The position numbers and the translations under genes are program-made. From positions 14,165,764-14,229,763 of the forward strand of contig NC_092583.1 of NCBI RefSeq assembly GCF_037975245.1: a stretch of 64,000 nucleotides of DNA, given 5' to 3'. Positions 1-14,788 of the stretch are shown in pieces; position 1 is the first letter of the stretch, and each line of letters begins with the position of its first letter. This DNA is from Apostichopus japonicus. Taxonomy: Eukaryota; Echinodermata; Holothuroidea; Aspidochirotida; Stichopodidae. The notes under the pieces were generated by a model. The model searched no databases, had not been told where the DNA came from, and was given only the letters and a program-made list of their open reading frames with translations.

Positions 1-649
1 CGAACCCTGATATTGCTGTCCGCAAACCTTTTTTTCAAAAACGAGACAAATTCCAAGAAAAGAAGACCAAAATAATTACAGTAATGTTGCTACCAAGCCA
101 CTAAAGAAACAAAAGAACAAGAATTCATCGAGATTAAATTGATCCTAGTTTAAGTAGTGATACCCTCTACATCAGTAGTGTTTGGAGATACTTCAGGCTA
201 GGTATAGTCAATACTGGTAAACAATGCCACTGTATAGACCAGGTTTGGAAACGAAGCCTTGGATATAAATTTAAATTCAATCTAATAAACAGCATCCTGT
301 AAAGGAGATGCTTTTAAATACATCGGATATTACGCTATCTATACCATCCCACGAGAGGGGAATCACTTTTCAGATCTCGTAATGTGACGTCTAGCCATGT
401 GAGAGTGCAAGGCCAGTGTTTAATGGTAGTCCGGTCTCTCAGAAATTTCTGTTCGGATATTAAGCAAAGTCAGCGACAGAGGTCGTCAGGCGGACCACTA
501 GTCGTTTTACATCAAATTCAGATTGCATTGTATTACTCAATACTCCCAAATAGGCAACATGTATGATGTATTGGTGCATGCACCCCCAAATCTTATAAAT
601 TTTAAAATACTAACTACCTGTAAAAACAATGATAGGTGTTAATACTCAC
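1..649 (-). other. start of intron 7 of the NCKAP5-like gene
   Basis: This stretch follows the donor of the 650-688 exon (GTGAGTATT on the minus strand). I searched the minus strand for the next conserved segment of the family, which in vertebrates continues with a DLREEC-type sequence, and did not find it. The next exon therefore lies left of the window. No repeat or ORF with support was seen. Confidence 0.6.
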
Positions 650-688
650 CCTCTGTATAAGCAATGCCTGAACCACTTGACTTGCAAC
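650..688 (-). CDS. NCKAP5-like: NCKAP5-like gene, coding exon 7 (13 residues)
   Basis: A 39-nt internal exon encoding VASQVVQALLIQR. It is bounded on the minus strand by an acceptor reading ..CATTCATGACAG and by a donor GTGAGT. It starts and ends in phase 0, so it joins exon 6 (phase 0) without a frame change. In vertebrate NCKAP5 and NCKAP5L, as I recall them, the equivalent segment directly follows YERCLDE and reads VANQ/VANH-VVQALL, so 10 or 11 of 13 residues agree. This tiny exon is the most diagnostic evidence for the family. It continues the N-terminal coiled coil. Vertebrate members are microtubule- or centrosome-associated scaffold-like proteins; nothing about function in this organism can be read from the exon itself. 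The downstream, longer, low-complexity part of the protein is outside the window. Confidence 0.85.
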
Positions 689-2310
689 CTGTCATGAATG
701 GGGGAAAAAAGAGAAAAGGATTACACCTTTTAGTCAAGGCAAGATATTCTATATACACAGTAACCCATGCAATGTTGTTTCCAACCTATAGAGAAAAATA
801 GCATACCTTCAAGATTTATTAAAATTAGTGAAAAAACTTGAAGAATATCGCAAATTATCCCAATTAAGCGTCCATAATCCTGCAAGATTTTACGTCAAAT
901 CTGGGTTCTTCTCTCTGAATATTGTTAATATAATGTGTCAACCTACATTCTAAAAAGAATTAGGGCAAAGTCCTGTCTTAGTGGGCCCCCATGATGAAAC
1001 CCATTGAAGATTGATGCATAAATTTATCAGATAACAGTCCAAGAGAGGCACTTTAACAAACCCGTGGTGCTTTGATTTGATAAAAAACGTCAAATATCAA
1101 CCAACCCATATTTACTGGTATATCAAATTCACAAAATATCCCACGATTATGTTTCTTTATTTTTATTTTTTATTTCAACTTTTAGTGGCACTGCTCATGT
1201 AATTAGCCTTTCAAATGTCAACTCTAGAGCCCTTCACGTTCATCCAGGTACCACTATACGATCACTCATTCCTCATGACTTACTTCATACCTGTGATGAC
1301 TCATGCAAATTCTTTCTCTTGGCCTGTACAGAGATAGGCTCGGCTAAGAGATATATCTCGGCTTTTGTTTTAAGCTTTCTTTCGTTCTTCATCCCTTTCC
1401 ATACCTGATACTTTACTAAATTATTCCACAGAGTAAAATATTAGGGCACCCAAAAGAATTTCAAACTCTTACATTAATTTGCAATATTTGTTTGAATGGA
1501 CTGTAAGATAAAAGGTTATATTTAAAACCACTCAGTGGTGAAGGTTGTTTGTGAGGGGACTGACCGTGCAAATGCATTATGATGTCATAGTCTAAATATA
1601 GATCATTATTACACAGTCTCCCTGAGATGACTTCATGATAACATCTGAGATATATACAATGAAAGCCAAAGGGTCTGAAAGCATCGTCTGACATTCTGAC
1701 TCAACTGAGCAATCTTAATCCCACATTGATAATATGAGCAAACTGTATGTAGCAATGTATACTGAAACAATTTCACAAACAAGTCACTTTTGTCACATAG
1801 AATATCTCAAGATGGACAAATAGATCACAAAATTATGTGTTTTTTTTTCTTCCCTAAATAGTAAAATCTCAATAGCACACATCTTTTCATTCACACAAAA
1901 GAACATACATTTTAATAATTAAATTGGTAAATACTGATATGTTTTCAGCTGAATAGATCCAACAACAACAACCATTTTCTCTCCAAGTTCTGATGCATGT
2001 CACAGACAAAAATTCCTTACTTCTCCGCAACTAGCCCCGGGGCACGTTCTGAAAGGTACATGAGGCTGCCACAGGTAGTGGATTTATGATCTTATGTTTC
2101 ATTCTCATATTTACATTCAGAGGAAGATAATACCTTCTGGCAAAGTTAGACCAAAGACAGACAGATGTACAATACTGTACATTATAACACTTATGGACCT
2201 AATACAAGAAGCAGTATGTGTTCAAGGGACTTGCAACTCTAAGGTAAATTTCAAATGCAGTCATAAGCAATTGGCTTCTTATACTGGGAGGTTCACAATT
2301 CATTTTCTGA

Positions 2311-2361
2311 AAGGGGGATGGGGGAGGGGGAAGGGGGAGGGAGAGGGAGGGAAGGAGGGGA
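2311..2361 (+). repeat. G-run purine tract with G-quadruplex potential
   Basis: Seven or more runs of three to five G are separated by one to three A or T bases on the plus strand. Because the host gene is on the minus strand, its RNA carries the C-rich complement and the G-rich strand is the template. Confidence 0.7.
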
Positions 2362-3898
2362 ACACTATTACTGGCAGATATCTGGTGGTGAACAAGTAAC
2401 ATTGATCAGTGTTTAAGCATTAACTTCCATGTTCCAAAAGGTTTGTACCTTTAACTATTTCTTCTTATTTAGTTTTGGAATGGGGACTTCTGGGGGGGGG
2501 GTGAGGGAGGCAAAAGGAAAATTTACCTAGTTGGAAGTTTGGAGGGTGATGCCTGTAATAGTACTACCAGAGGACAACATTTGCATGAATGCACTGCAAG
2601 TTAAAATAGTAATATATTTGTTTGCAAAGTTCAATTTATTCTTATGATTCAAACTCAACAAACTACAGAGCAAGCGAATTTAACCTACCAGTCTGTTACA
2701 CATAAAAGAGTGTTTCTTCTACATTTTTGATAATAATAATAATAATCTAGGCCAGTTTGCAAACATGCTTCTCTAGTTTCAAATTTATTCCCCCTAATCA
2801 CCCTCTTCTCACAGCAGCTGATAAATAAATCTCAATTCTTTATAGTTCGTGATCTTTTAAAAATAACTTTCTTCGGTTCTGGACATCTCCGAGGCCAGCA
2901 ATATTACTCACCTGTGTGCATTTCATTTCTACCATAAAATCTCAAATTTCTTGTAAATTTTTCTTGCTTTTTATTGCCTCGGTACAGAGATTAGTTTCCT
3001 CTGCATCCCCTCAGGCAATTAAAGCTACCAGGGCAACCTGCTTACAGCTATGAACTATACCTACATTATTACACTGATAGAATATTTAGATCACAGCTAC
3101 TATATTTCTGTTTTTTAATTTGTTTTCCTTAACGTTTCGTGAATAATCAACATTCTGGTCGTCGTAAACACACACACACACGCAAACACACGCGGAGGAA
3201 CGGACGCAGATATGATGATCACGGTGATGTACTTTATAAGAGGTTAGTGACTCAACCCTGAAGCGACCTTCCATTTTTATCCGAGACGAGTCTCAGTTTT
3301 GTGGGCGTAGAGGTTGCTTAATATGACAGAAGCCGCTTACGAGATACCAAGGTAATAAAGAATAGAGTTCTAGAGAGGAGTGGCAAAAACTGTTCATACT
3401 CATGAAATATTTAGAATGTATGAAAACTACTACCACATTGAGCAAAGTGAATGCATTTATCCAGCTGTCCTTGGAAACAGATGCTAAGATATTGATGGAA
3501 GGAATCGATAGTAAGCAGCGGTCTCTCTGGTAAAGAAAATAGGACGATAAATGCGGCAGGCAAAACAACATCTCAGAGGCAGAAGGTCTCCTCAAGTCTT
3601 ATTTCTGTCAGTTTTCTTTTTGTGGGGGGGGGGGAGAGGGGGGTTTGACATATTTCCTATCCTAATTGCTCCATGTAACATCAAAATAACAATCATGTAA
3701 CATCAGCTTGTGGTTCAAAAGTTGATGACATATATTATTCAATACTCAACAATTGAAGCTCTACATATAAGTTGAGCAGCAAATTCATGGGGTTAACTCA
3801 TGTTGCAAGTTTTATCAATCAATAAAAAGTCGACTTGACGTACGGTTGTAGAATTTAACTGATTCGTCCAATGCAGAAACAAAACCATAGTAGGTTAG

Positions 3899-3992
3899 CC
3901 AGGCCCATAGGCCAGGCCCATAGCCAGGCCCATAGCCAGGCCCATAGCCAGGCCCATAGCCAGGCCCATAGCTATGCCCATAGCCAGGCCTG
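3899..3992 (+). repeat. 12-bp minisatellite (CCAGGCCCATAG)n
   Basis: About seven copies of CCAGGCCCATAG, with one variant copy (CTATGCCCATAG). The unit length is a multiple of three, so repetitive open frames appear on both strands. These are by-products of the repeat and are not genes. Confidence 0.9.
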
Positions 3993-5375
3993 GGCACAGG
4001 AGGCTGTTTATCAGACTTTTGTTCAGTATCGACAAACTGTCTTTGTGGAATGTTTGTTCAATTGTCTTGTACTGTACCAATGCTATACTAAAATCAAGTC
4101 CCAGATATATACTTTATTTCTATAAAGAAAACCTTATAAGCTCTTCATAGGGTCATTTTGGGGGATTCTTGTCCGCCATGCCCACTCCCCCGCCCCACCC
4201 CCCCCCACATCCTGCTGCTTTCTTACTTTCTTATCCTATCCATTTTTAATACTATGCATAAAATAAACCTAATTTAGCTGTTCACCTTGGTAATTCATAT
4301 TTGGTTCCTCACCAAAGTCATTCAAGAAAATGATTAATACTAAGTATGACCTTGTCAAACAATAATACAATTAATGACAGTAACAACTTGAAGCCCAGAT
4401 TCTGTATGTAACTTAAACCATAAATTGGAGAAAATGTGGGTATTTGTCTTAGTTTACAAGTGCTCGTTTCTGTCTTTATAGCAACAGACTACCTCCAAAC
4501 CTTCAACACATCACACAACATTAGCAAAACAAAGCTCACAACTTAGGAGTATCACATTAATTTTTATCTGACAAAATAGCTTGTAACCACATCCTGCTCC
4601 TTTAAAGTTTAATGTACATAATTTGCTCGGTAATTAATATGCACCACTAATGATCCAGCAGTAGAGAGAATGAGATGCATGAAAGTACCTCGGAAGGTTT
4701 TAATGTATTGTTTTGAACTGCCTGAAGGTTGTTTGCCTTGAATAGATATTTTGCATACTCATGCTGGAGAGGGCACTCAACCAAGTTTATTACACTCAAG
4801 GTTTTACGTAATTAACTAAAAGTGGTAATTAGTGCCATAACTACATCACAATTAAATGCAAGTACTGGAATTAATGAATATAATCATGTCAAATTATTCA
4901 GATTAAATTTATCAGAAAATGTGGATCTTGCAGCAATTTTAATTTTGTTTAATACAATATAAGTACTTTTATGGTTAAAATACTGGATTTACTTATAATA
5001 CTGAGTGTTCGTTATAAAGGATTTATAAGGGTGATAGAGTGACTTACTTTCAGTTATCACATCCTGAAGTGACTTAATAAGGAGGTCGGTGTTCAGGTAT
5101 ACTGCCTAGAGGGTAATAATGATTCTAAACGACGCATAATATATGAAGCACCTTGCGAAAGACACCTGATTTAAATCCTTAAAACCAGAAGTTTTACCTT
5201 ATTAAATGAAAGTGAAGCTATTATCATAATTAACTGCAACTAAAAGTATCGGTGGAAAAATAAGGCCTTTCAAATTATGTGTCTACCGAAAAATGCAAAA
5301 GTTTGAAGCAATTTCATTAATTTGTTTGTACTTTTAGTGAAGAAATAGTACCCTACATCATGAAAAGTTGATATC

Positions 5376-6570
5376 TAAGGAGGTCAGCTCTTAGGTACGT
5401 GACATCACATATCATAAAAATACGATCCCAAACGCATAATGAAGGAAGCATTCAGCAAAAGTATTGAAGGAAAACTATATAATTTATAGGATATGGCATC
5501 AGGTAGAAATAGATGCTGTGGTTTAAAGGGTTTGAAGACTCGCGCAAAAAGAAACGTCTAATGCCGGTAATTTGACCTAGTTTCGAATGAGGTGTAACAG
5601 AGTGTTAAACACCACCATCGATCCCAGAAAAATACACACACAGCTTGCTACCGTCGGTAATTAGACACTAGTTTACAGTCAGTACATACAGCTGCTGTCA
5701 ATACCCACAGCACAGTATACAAATGATACAGCAATGGACATCTCATGTCCAGCTAAAGATTACAATTAAGGTACCATGTTTCATTACTGTATGCATTTTG
5801 AAGCGACACAAACAAAACGTCACTTTCAAGCAACAGAAACTTAACTTTTTTCAGATGGCCCCACGCGGTTTGGGGCGAGTCTTCAATGCCTTTAAGTGAC
5901 ACTGACAATATAAGGAGGTCAGCTCTTAGGTACGCAACATCACATATCATAAAAATACAATCCCAAATGCATAATGAATGAAGCATTCAGCAAAAGTATT
6001 GAAGGAAAACTATATCATTTATAGGATATGCCATCAGGTAGAAATAGATGCTGTGGTTTAAGTGAAACGGACAGTATAAGGAGGTCAGCTCTTAGGTAGG
6101 CAATATCACATATCATAACATTACGATCCCAAACGCATAATGAAGGAAGCATTCAGCAAAAGTGTTGAAGGAAAACTATATAATGTATAGGATATACTAT
6201 CAGATAGAAATAGATGCTATTGGTTTAAGTGAAACTGACATTATAAGGAGGTCAGCTCTTAGGTATGCAATATCACATATCATAACAATACAATCCCAAA
6301 TGCATAAGGAATGAAGCATTCAGCATTGAAAGAAAACTATATAATGCATAGGATATACAATCAGGTAGAAATAGATGCTGTGATTTAAGTGGGGTTGACC
6401 TGTACGAGCTTACAGCAAAGCATTGAAGGTAAACTATATAATGTATAGGATATACCATCAGGTAGAAATAGATTCCCTGGTTTAAGTGGGGTTTACCTGT
6501 ACGCGCTTACAGCAAAAGTATTGAAGGAAAACTATATAATTTATAGGATACGCTAATAGGTAGAAATAGA
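5376..6570 (+). repeat. 166-bp tandem repeat array, interrupted by a transposable element
   Basis: Units begin with TAAGGAGGTCAGCTCTTAGG at 5376, 5911, 6077 and 6244. The clean spacings are 166 and 167 bp. The 535-bp gap between the first two becomes exactly 166 bp when the inserted element and its duplicated TTAA (369 bp) are removed. Later units (about 6350-6570) are shortened and retain only the 'TATTGAAGGAAAACTATATA' to 'AGGTAGAAATAGATGC' part. A much older, diverged unit is visible around 5078-5180. Confidence 0.9.
5523..5895 (+). mobile_element. TTAA-flanked MITE copy A, inserted in the tandem array
   Basis: The body of about 365 bp is bounded by TTAA on both sides. The terminal inverted repeats are imperfect: AGGGTTTGAAGACTCG at the left end and AGGCATTGAAGACTCG read inward from the right end (the rightmost copy of this motif reads CGAGTCTTCAATGCCT). 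It has no coding capacity. The neighbouring tandem units show the empty site GTGGTTTAAGTGA, so the insertion duplicated TTAA. TTAA duplications are typical of the piggyBac superfamily. These ends begin AGG rather than the usual CCY, so superfamily assignment is tentative. Confidence 0.85.
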
Positions 6571-8077
6571 TGCGGTGAGTTTGCTTTGTTTGTATCAAAC
6601 ATGATAGAACCATGGATGGCAGAGTTTGTTTCACCTAGAGCTAGTATCTCTGAGTTTAGCTGACTTTAACTTCTGTATTACCTGAGCCTTGTTTACAATA
6701 TGAAAAATGCAAGAGCGTGACTGACACACCGCACAAGGGTGATCAACATTGTAATGTGAACGCTTAAGAACTCAGAATTTGAAGAATAAGATCAATCGTG
6801 AGCTATCTTTTGGAGAGGATCTTGACCCCGGCATGGGCAATCAAGATCGTAGTATGACCACTCATGTGATAACACAACCAATGAGCTCCGGTCACTAGCC
6901 CTCATCAACTCTGTATAAACAGAGACTAATACCATCACTGTGACCTTTTCAGAATGTTTGCAGAATGCTCTTTCCTTCGCCTTTGGTCCACTAGCCATTC
7001 TCAAATGTGGACACAGCTTTCATACAATCACAAGGTCTGGATCCCCCTTGCATCCTCCAAATGTGTGAACAAGGTCACAGGTAGAAGAGTTTAATCTTTC
7101 CCTTCCATCAATCCCCAGTGTATGTAGTATAAACAGTAGAGAGCTTCAAAACAATGTTGTTCTCCATGTTTGCCTCTTCCCTCTCACAAAACTCCCCCAC
7201 CCCCACCCCCCCAATCCACCTCTTGTAATTGTGCCACTTCTGCTTTACATACTAATGACAACAAACTTACACTGGGAGATGGATATTAGATGGATATTAT
7301 CTAGAAATCTGAAACTTGTCAAGGAATCAAGAAACTAACAGAAACACTGACAAGTAAATTCAACAGGATGCAGTATCTATTGAATTAAATTCCTTTCCTC
7401 TCTTTTTATCAGATCTTGTAATATTATCACTTTCAAAAGATGCAGTAACGCCTCCATCGGTATAAATTACCATCTTTTTATCCTTATAACATTTCCTGCA
7501 GTTGTGAAATGTATGACAAACACAACTTAAAAACAATCTTTTCTTTCTTTTTTTTTCTTTTCTATTCAACAAGGAATGAAATCCTGTCAATTATGCAAAC
7601 ATTTTTCTGCCTTCAAGAAACATGAGCCTTTCGCAAATGCAAATAATTTTGCCAACGAACCCTGCCGTGGCGACATCTGGCCTATCCATAATGATAGCAG
7701 GAAGCAGCTTCGCTATGAACTGACGAAACACTTGACAACCCTTCACAGCCAAACTATGCCTACAATTTTTACGCTTGGCACTACAAATTCCAGGGCAGTG
7801 ACATATTATTTTATGATGGCAAAGCCATGAAATACTAACAACTAAATAACTACTGATATAGGTCTCGATTAATGTAAGCTTAGTCATTGAGTTACAGTGA
7901 ATGTCATTCAGTTAATACAAAAACACAAGCAAATGTTTGACGAATTATTATTAGCATTTCTGGAAAAAGCTAAAAAAAAATTGGCATTCTTTACTTACCA
8001 AAGGAGTGTGTAACTTAGATGAATTTTAATGTATGGGGTGATATTAATCTATTCACAGACAGTTATGTAATTGGGAC

Positions 8078-8440
8078 TTAAAGGGTGTGAAGACTCGCGT
8101 ACAAAGAAACGTCTAATGCCGGTAATCTGACCTAGTTTCGAATGAGGTTTAACAGAAGTGTAAGACACCACCATCGATCCCAGAAAATACACACACAGCT
8201 TGCTACCGTCGGTAATTAGACACTAGTGTACAGTCAATACATACAGCTACGGTCAATACCCACAACACAGTACATACCAGCGATGGACATCTCAGGTCCA
8301 GCTAAAGATAACAAGGTGTCACGTTTCATTACTGTCTGCATTTAGTAGCGACAAGAAAAAAACTTCACTTGCAAGCAACGGAAAGTTAACTTTTTTCTTA
8401 GGGCGGCACGCGGTTTGGGGCAAGTCTTCAATGCCTTTAA
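8078..8440 (+). mobile_element. TTAA-flanked MITE copy B
   Basis: Same family and orientation as the copy at 5523. It starts TTAAAGGGTGTGAAGACTCG and ends GTCTTCAATGCCTTTAA, about 363 bp. It shares internal landmarks such as CACCACCATCGATCCCAGAA and GCTTGCTACCGTCGGTAATT. No ORF. Confidence 0.85.
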
Positions 8441-8765
8441 CTACATAACAGCTAAACCACCCCTCTAGTGTCTGGATGTGTTAGCTAATGTCACTGATTC
8501 TTGCCATATTGCAATAAACACCAGACATTGTAAAAATGCTTTAGACCAAGACTATATTTAAACCAACTTATAGTTTATTAATTTCTCATCATTTTCATTT
8601 TTATTCAGTTCCTAGAGTTCGTATAAAATATGTCTATCTGTAATTACTTGGACCAAGGGTGTCAGTATTCGCAGTACTTGCAAAAGTATTAGCAATTCGT
8701 CATTTCTGACATTGTATGCATTTTAACCTATATTCTATCCGAACTTATGAATATGCATATCTTAC

Positions 8766-8897
8766 CTCATCTAGACATCGATCATAAACCTCTTGTTGTT
8801 TTTCACCTTCTAAGACCATTGCAGAATTACTACTCTCTAGCACCCTCAATCGTTCCAGCAACAGTGTCTTCTCTTTCTGCAGTGCTTGTACGATGCT
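8766..8897 (-). CDS. NCKAP5-like: NCKAP5-like gene, coding exon 6 (44 residues)
   Basis: A 132-nt exon, phase 0 at both ends. It has acceptor ATTTAATTTTCAG and donor GTAAG on the minus strand. It encodes a strongly helical segment containing QKEKTLLLERLRVLE and ending QQEVYDRCLDE. From memory, vertebrate NCKAP5 has KEKTKLLLERLKALE followed by QREQYERCLDE at the same place, directly before the VANQVVQALL segment that here is exon 7. The heptad-like spacing of leucines supports a coiled coil. Together with exon 7 this is the firmest homology in the window. The 8.1-kb intron after it is large for such a short downstream exon. Confidence 0.88.
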
Positions 8898-9741
8898 CTG
8901 AAAATTAAATCCAGTTGACTTTAATTCATTCGCTAATTCAAAGTCATATTTTTATTCACAAATTCATGAATCTTAAACAACAACAACATAAACAGTTGCT
9001 TCATTATTTCTGTGACGATGAATTTGATTATGAAGTCACAGGTAATCATTTACAGTAGGAATCAACTTTGCACTTTCAGTAAAACACAACTTAAGAGGTT
9101 CTAAAAAAGAAGAACTCTTACTTTTTATGAAACCATGCTTCAATAATTTGGGTCATCATTTAAAGTGACTGGGACTATTTAGGTTGACAAACATAGAAAT
9201 TTATAGAAAGAAATAAAGCAATATAGAAACAAATACTTTTGACAGCTCAATTAGCATATTTTCAATGCATCAGAAAATTATAAGACCAAATGGTGTTGAG
9301 TTTCTCCTTGGGTGCCCTTATGGTGTCTTTATGAAGCTTTATGAATATTATTAGATAGAGTTATTGGCATAAATAACACAATGGTAGAGAATTCATGACT
9401 ATTAACATATTTTAAAGGTGAATATTTTGATACACAAATAGATATAGAAATGCTAGTTTGCTCTCAAAAGTTTCTCTTTTGCTAGAGTTTGACAAAGAGT
9501 AATACCATGCCCAAAGTGAATGTTTCTACCAGTTTAGGAGTTGCCTGTATGTCATTCGGTGCAAATATTTAATAACAAAACTTTGATAGACTTTTGGCAT
9601 ATTAGCACATCCATTCTGAGGTCACTTCAGAGGTCACTTCTTTCAATATTCATGACACTCAAAGAAGACAAGGAACAACTTCTGATTAATGAATTTCCAA
9701 CAAAATTTAGAAAAGAAAAAAAAAAACAATGATTAATTTAC
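8898..9741 (-). other. intron 5 of the NCKAP5-like gene (0.84 kb)
   Basis: The shortest intron of the set. It is AT-rich and I see no repeat or ORF worth naming in it. Confidence 0.6.
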
Positions 9742-9813
9742 CTCCTCATCAACAACTCTAGACTCAACTTCTCCATTGTTGTTTGGTCCAGCTTCAGTCA
9801 TGACAGGTCCATT
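9742..9813 (-). CDS. NCKAP5-like: NCKAP5-like gene, coding exon 5 (24 residues)
   Basis: A 72-nt exon, phase 0 at both ends. It lies between the acceptor TCTTTTCTTCAG and the donor GTAAAT on the minus strand. It encodes NGPVMTEAGPNNNG followed by EVESRVVDEE. This is a Gly/Asn/Pro-rich linker with an acidic tail that breaks the coiled coil. The vertebrate proteins also carry a VVDED-like acidic and Ser-rich linker before the KEKTKLLLERL helix, so the position fits. The linker sequence itself is not conserved and was accepted mainly on splice sites, phase and position. Confidence 0.75.
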
Positions 9814-12668
<2,855 letters not shown>

Positions 12669-12848
12669 CTGCAGTTTCTCTTGTGTTTCTTGATCTGCCT
12701 TCTCCATCACCGTCAGATTGCTGCTTCTGAGATGAACCAACTGCGCCTTGAATGCCTCATTTTCTGTCAATACATTACTCAATCTTTGCTCCGTCCTTAA
12801 TCTCTGCTCTTGCTCTTGTTTGACGAGAGCTTGCGCCAACGTCTCTTT
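12669..12848 (-). CDS. NCKAP5-like: NCKAP5-like gene, coding exon 4 (60 residues)
   Basis: A 180-nt exon, phase 0 at both ends. The acceptor is CTTCTTCATCCAACAG and the donor is CAG|GTGATG. It encodes a Gln/Glu/Leu-rich helix that includes KETLAQALVKQEQEQRLRTE, then QRLSNVLTENEAF and ends ETQEKLQ. It aligns in position with the vertebrate LRLQSEKRLQEVTLE coiled-coil region. The donor is weaker than consensus (GTGATG), and the intron immediately becomes an ATG/GAT triplet repeat. Without splicing here, translation would stay open for about 250 more codons of mostly methionine. The exon boundary rests on phase agreement with exons 3 and 5. Confidence 0.82.
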
Positions 12849-14724
12849 CTGTTGGATGAAGAAGAAAAGAATTAGTGCTAGGGATGTTATTTTCAGATTT
12901 GCTATTAATAGATTTTTTATCGAAAAGTAAAGTGACTCATACAGGTTTTAATTGGCTTTTCTCGTGGACTCTTTTACTTTTGTGATCTATCCATTCCCTC
13001 AAAATATTAGGATAAACGGTTATCCATTAACTACTCACTGCATACTTTACATTGAGATGGTATACAGTACAACTGCGTACAAAATATGGCAAAAAATAAG
13101 AGTGAATTTTATTCCAGTGAGTAATTCATGATTCTATTCCAAGTCCAAAATTGTGTTTTCTAGGCACTTTCTCATCTTACCATTATTCACATCCAAAAAG
13201 TAAGGCAGAAATTTTCACAATCGTCGACTAGTTCTCATGAAATGACACAAGACTATTCAAGCTTATGCAGTCAATTGTCATGGGATTTTAATATTATATA
13301 GAATTGAATTTTTTTTATTAAAATCAACACAAAAGTGTGCTCCAGTTATAAACATATTGCCCCAAGGCTGTTTCTAGCCTGAATGATGGGGTTAAGATCG
13401 CAATATCTACCTCTTTCAGTGAGATGTAAAAATTTATACACCAGCACTGAGTTTAACCCATATCCAATTGATCAAAACATCTCTGTGCAACTTTTAATTA
13501 CCTACCTTCCTCCCCCCCTTAATAATATTGCTTTATGAAAATAATTTGCATAATCTTACCATTTCTATCCAACTTATTAAAAAAAAAATACATAAAATTA
13601 AAAAATGAACTTTCAATAAAAAGGTTATTCGAAGAAGAATAAGTTTAAACATGCTGGAAAACTTCTATTTAATTCAAAACAACCTCTCGCCGTCATCTCC
13701 TTTGAGGCCTGACCATTTTATTGACGAGGGACTTTTAAACTCAAGTTGTACTTCACAAAGTTAATTAGCTACACTGTCAGATAAACACCTCATAAAATAT
13801 TTGATGCTAACAAGTCCAACTGACTTTTTTTCATTTAATTAAATACCAGCTCTAAGGGTGCTAATCTTTCACAGATGCTTTATACTTTTGTTCTTTGCCG
13901 TAATATTCATTAACCACACAACTATTTTTTTAAAGGTGCATGGGCAGCTTAACTTCTCTCTTCATCAAATTCGCCAAACACAAGTACATAGTCATGACAA
14001 ACGGGAAAACTCAAGGAAAAATAAGGTTCCCAAAAGAACTCCCAAAGAATATGACAGTCTTTCAATCTTTGCATTGAGATGTGCTTCTGGTAAATAAGAT
14101 GATGTAGATCCTTTAAAATGGTTCTGATGCTTCACCAAAGAAAGGTATGTACTCAAGATACTTTGAGTGGTAGAAATGAGAAAGAGGGAGGGCAGTAGAC
14201 TGGAATGTGCTAGTCACCGGAAGGGCATACTGTGCTAAAAGCTCACCAAGTACTCTAGACATATGGTAAAGTAAGAGTGCAGTTGTGACTTGTGAGGGAA
14301 CAGGTAAGTCAAGAGTGAAATAAATTTCATCAACCATATCTTCTCAAAGTTGCACTGGCAGCTTAATTTCTCAAATTTGTTTGGGTATATTTTTGGTATT
14401 TCATCAAATACACACATGAACAAAAACAATTATGTTCTTAACTTTGTTAATTTTGTTGCTTTTTCAACACAAATTATCAAACCTGAGCTTGGACCTTCCA
14501 TACTTATATAACATGTACATAAACAAACATGATTGTTCATTCCGGTTCAAACCAAAAATTTTAAGTTAACTTTCCTTTTCAACATGTTGCTCTTATTTTT
14601 TTCTGATATAGTCAGGCATTTTTCTGCTCATGTAATTTAAGAGAGAATGTTATGAAGATTCTTCAATCAATGAAGTAGTTTTGTTTGTGAAAAAGTTATT
14701 TAATTTGTTAGTCTTAGTTATTAC
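12849..14724 (-). other. intron 3 of the NCKAP5-like gene (1.9 kb)
   Basis: AT-rich, with no repeat, ORF or RNA gene that I can support. Confidence 0.6.
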
Positions 14725-14788
14725 CATAGCTGTGTCTTTATTGGATTCTGTTAATTCCTTTTGTAATCTTGCTGAATTCAACTTCTCC
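14725..14788 (-). CDS. NCKAP5-like: NCKAP5-like gene, coding exon 3 (21 residues plus one base)
   Basis: A 64-nt exon with acceptor TTTCTTTTCAG and donor GTAATAAC. Its first base completes an AGG arginine codon begun by the last two bases of exon 2. The codons after it encode EKLNSARLQKELTESNKDTA and a final M, ending in phase 0. With the arginine supplied by the junction, the start reads REKLNSARLQKEL. This resembles the REKLAVARLQREV segment I recall from vertebrate NCKAP5. The split codon matching a phase-2 donor 27 kb away is good evidence that exons 2 and 3 belong to one transcript. Part of the N-terminal coiled coil. Confidence 0.85.

Larger units (their letters stand above)
689..8765 (-). 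other. intron 6 of the NCKAP5-like gene (8.1 kb)
   Basis: Non-coding. It contains a purine/G-run tract at about 2313-2361, a short CA repeat near 3170-3192, a 12-bp minisatellite at 3899-3992, a 166-bp tandem array at about 5376-6570 and two TTAA-flanked MITE copies (5523-5895 and 8078-8440). Minus-strand donor-like sites occur at about 2913 (CACACAG|GTGAGT) and 7995 (GTAAGTAAAG). No matching in-phase exon is visible there, and exons 6 and 7 join directly in the family. I see no gene in the rest. Confidence 0.6.

Noticed and set aside
2913-2990. Strong minus-strand donor CACACAG|GTGAGT in intron 6
   Set aside because: No in-phase exon with an acceptor precedes it, and the family joins YERCLDE directly to VANQVV, leaving no room for an insert.
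5376-6570. CRISPR-like array
   Set aside because: The whole 166-bp unit repeats with no unique spacers, and the window is eukaryotic.
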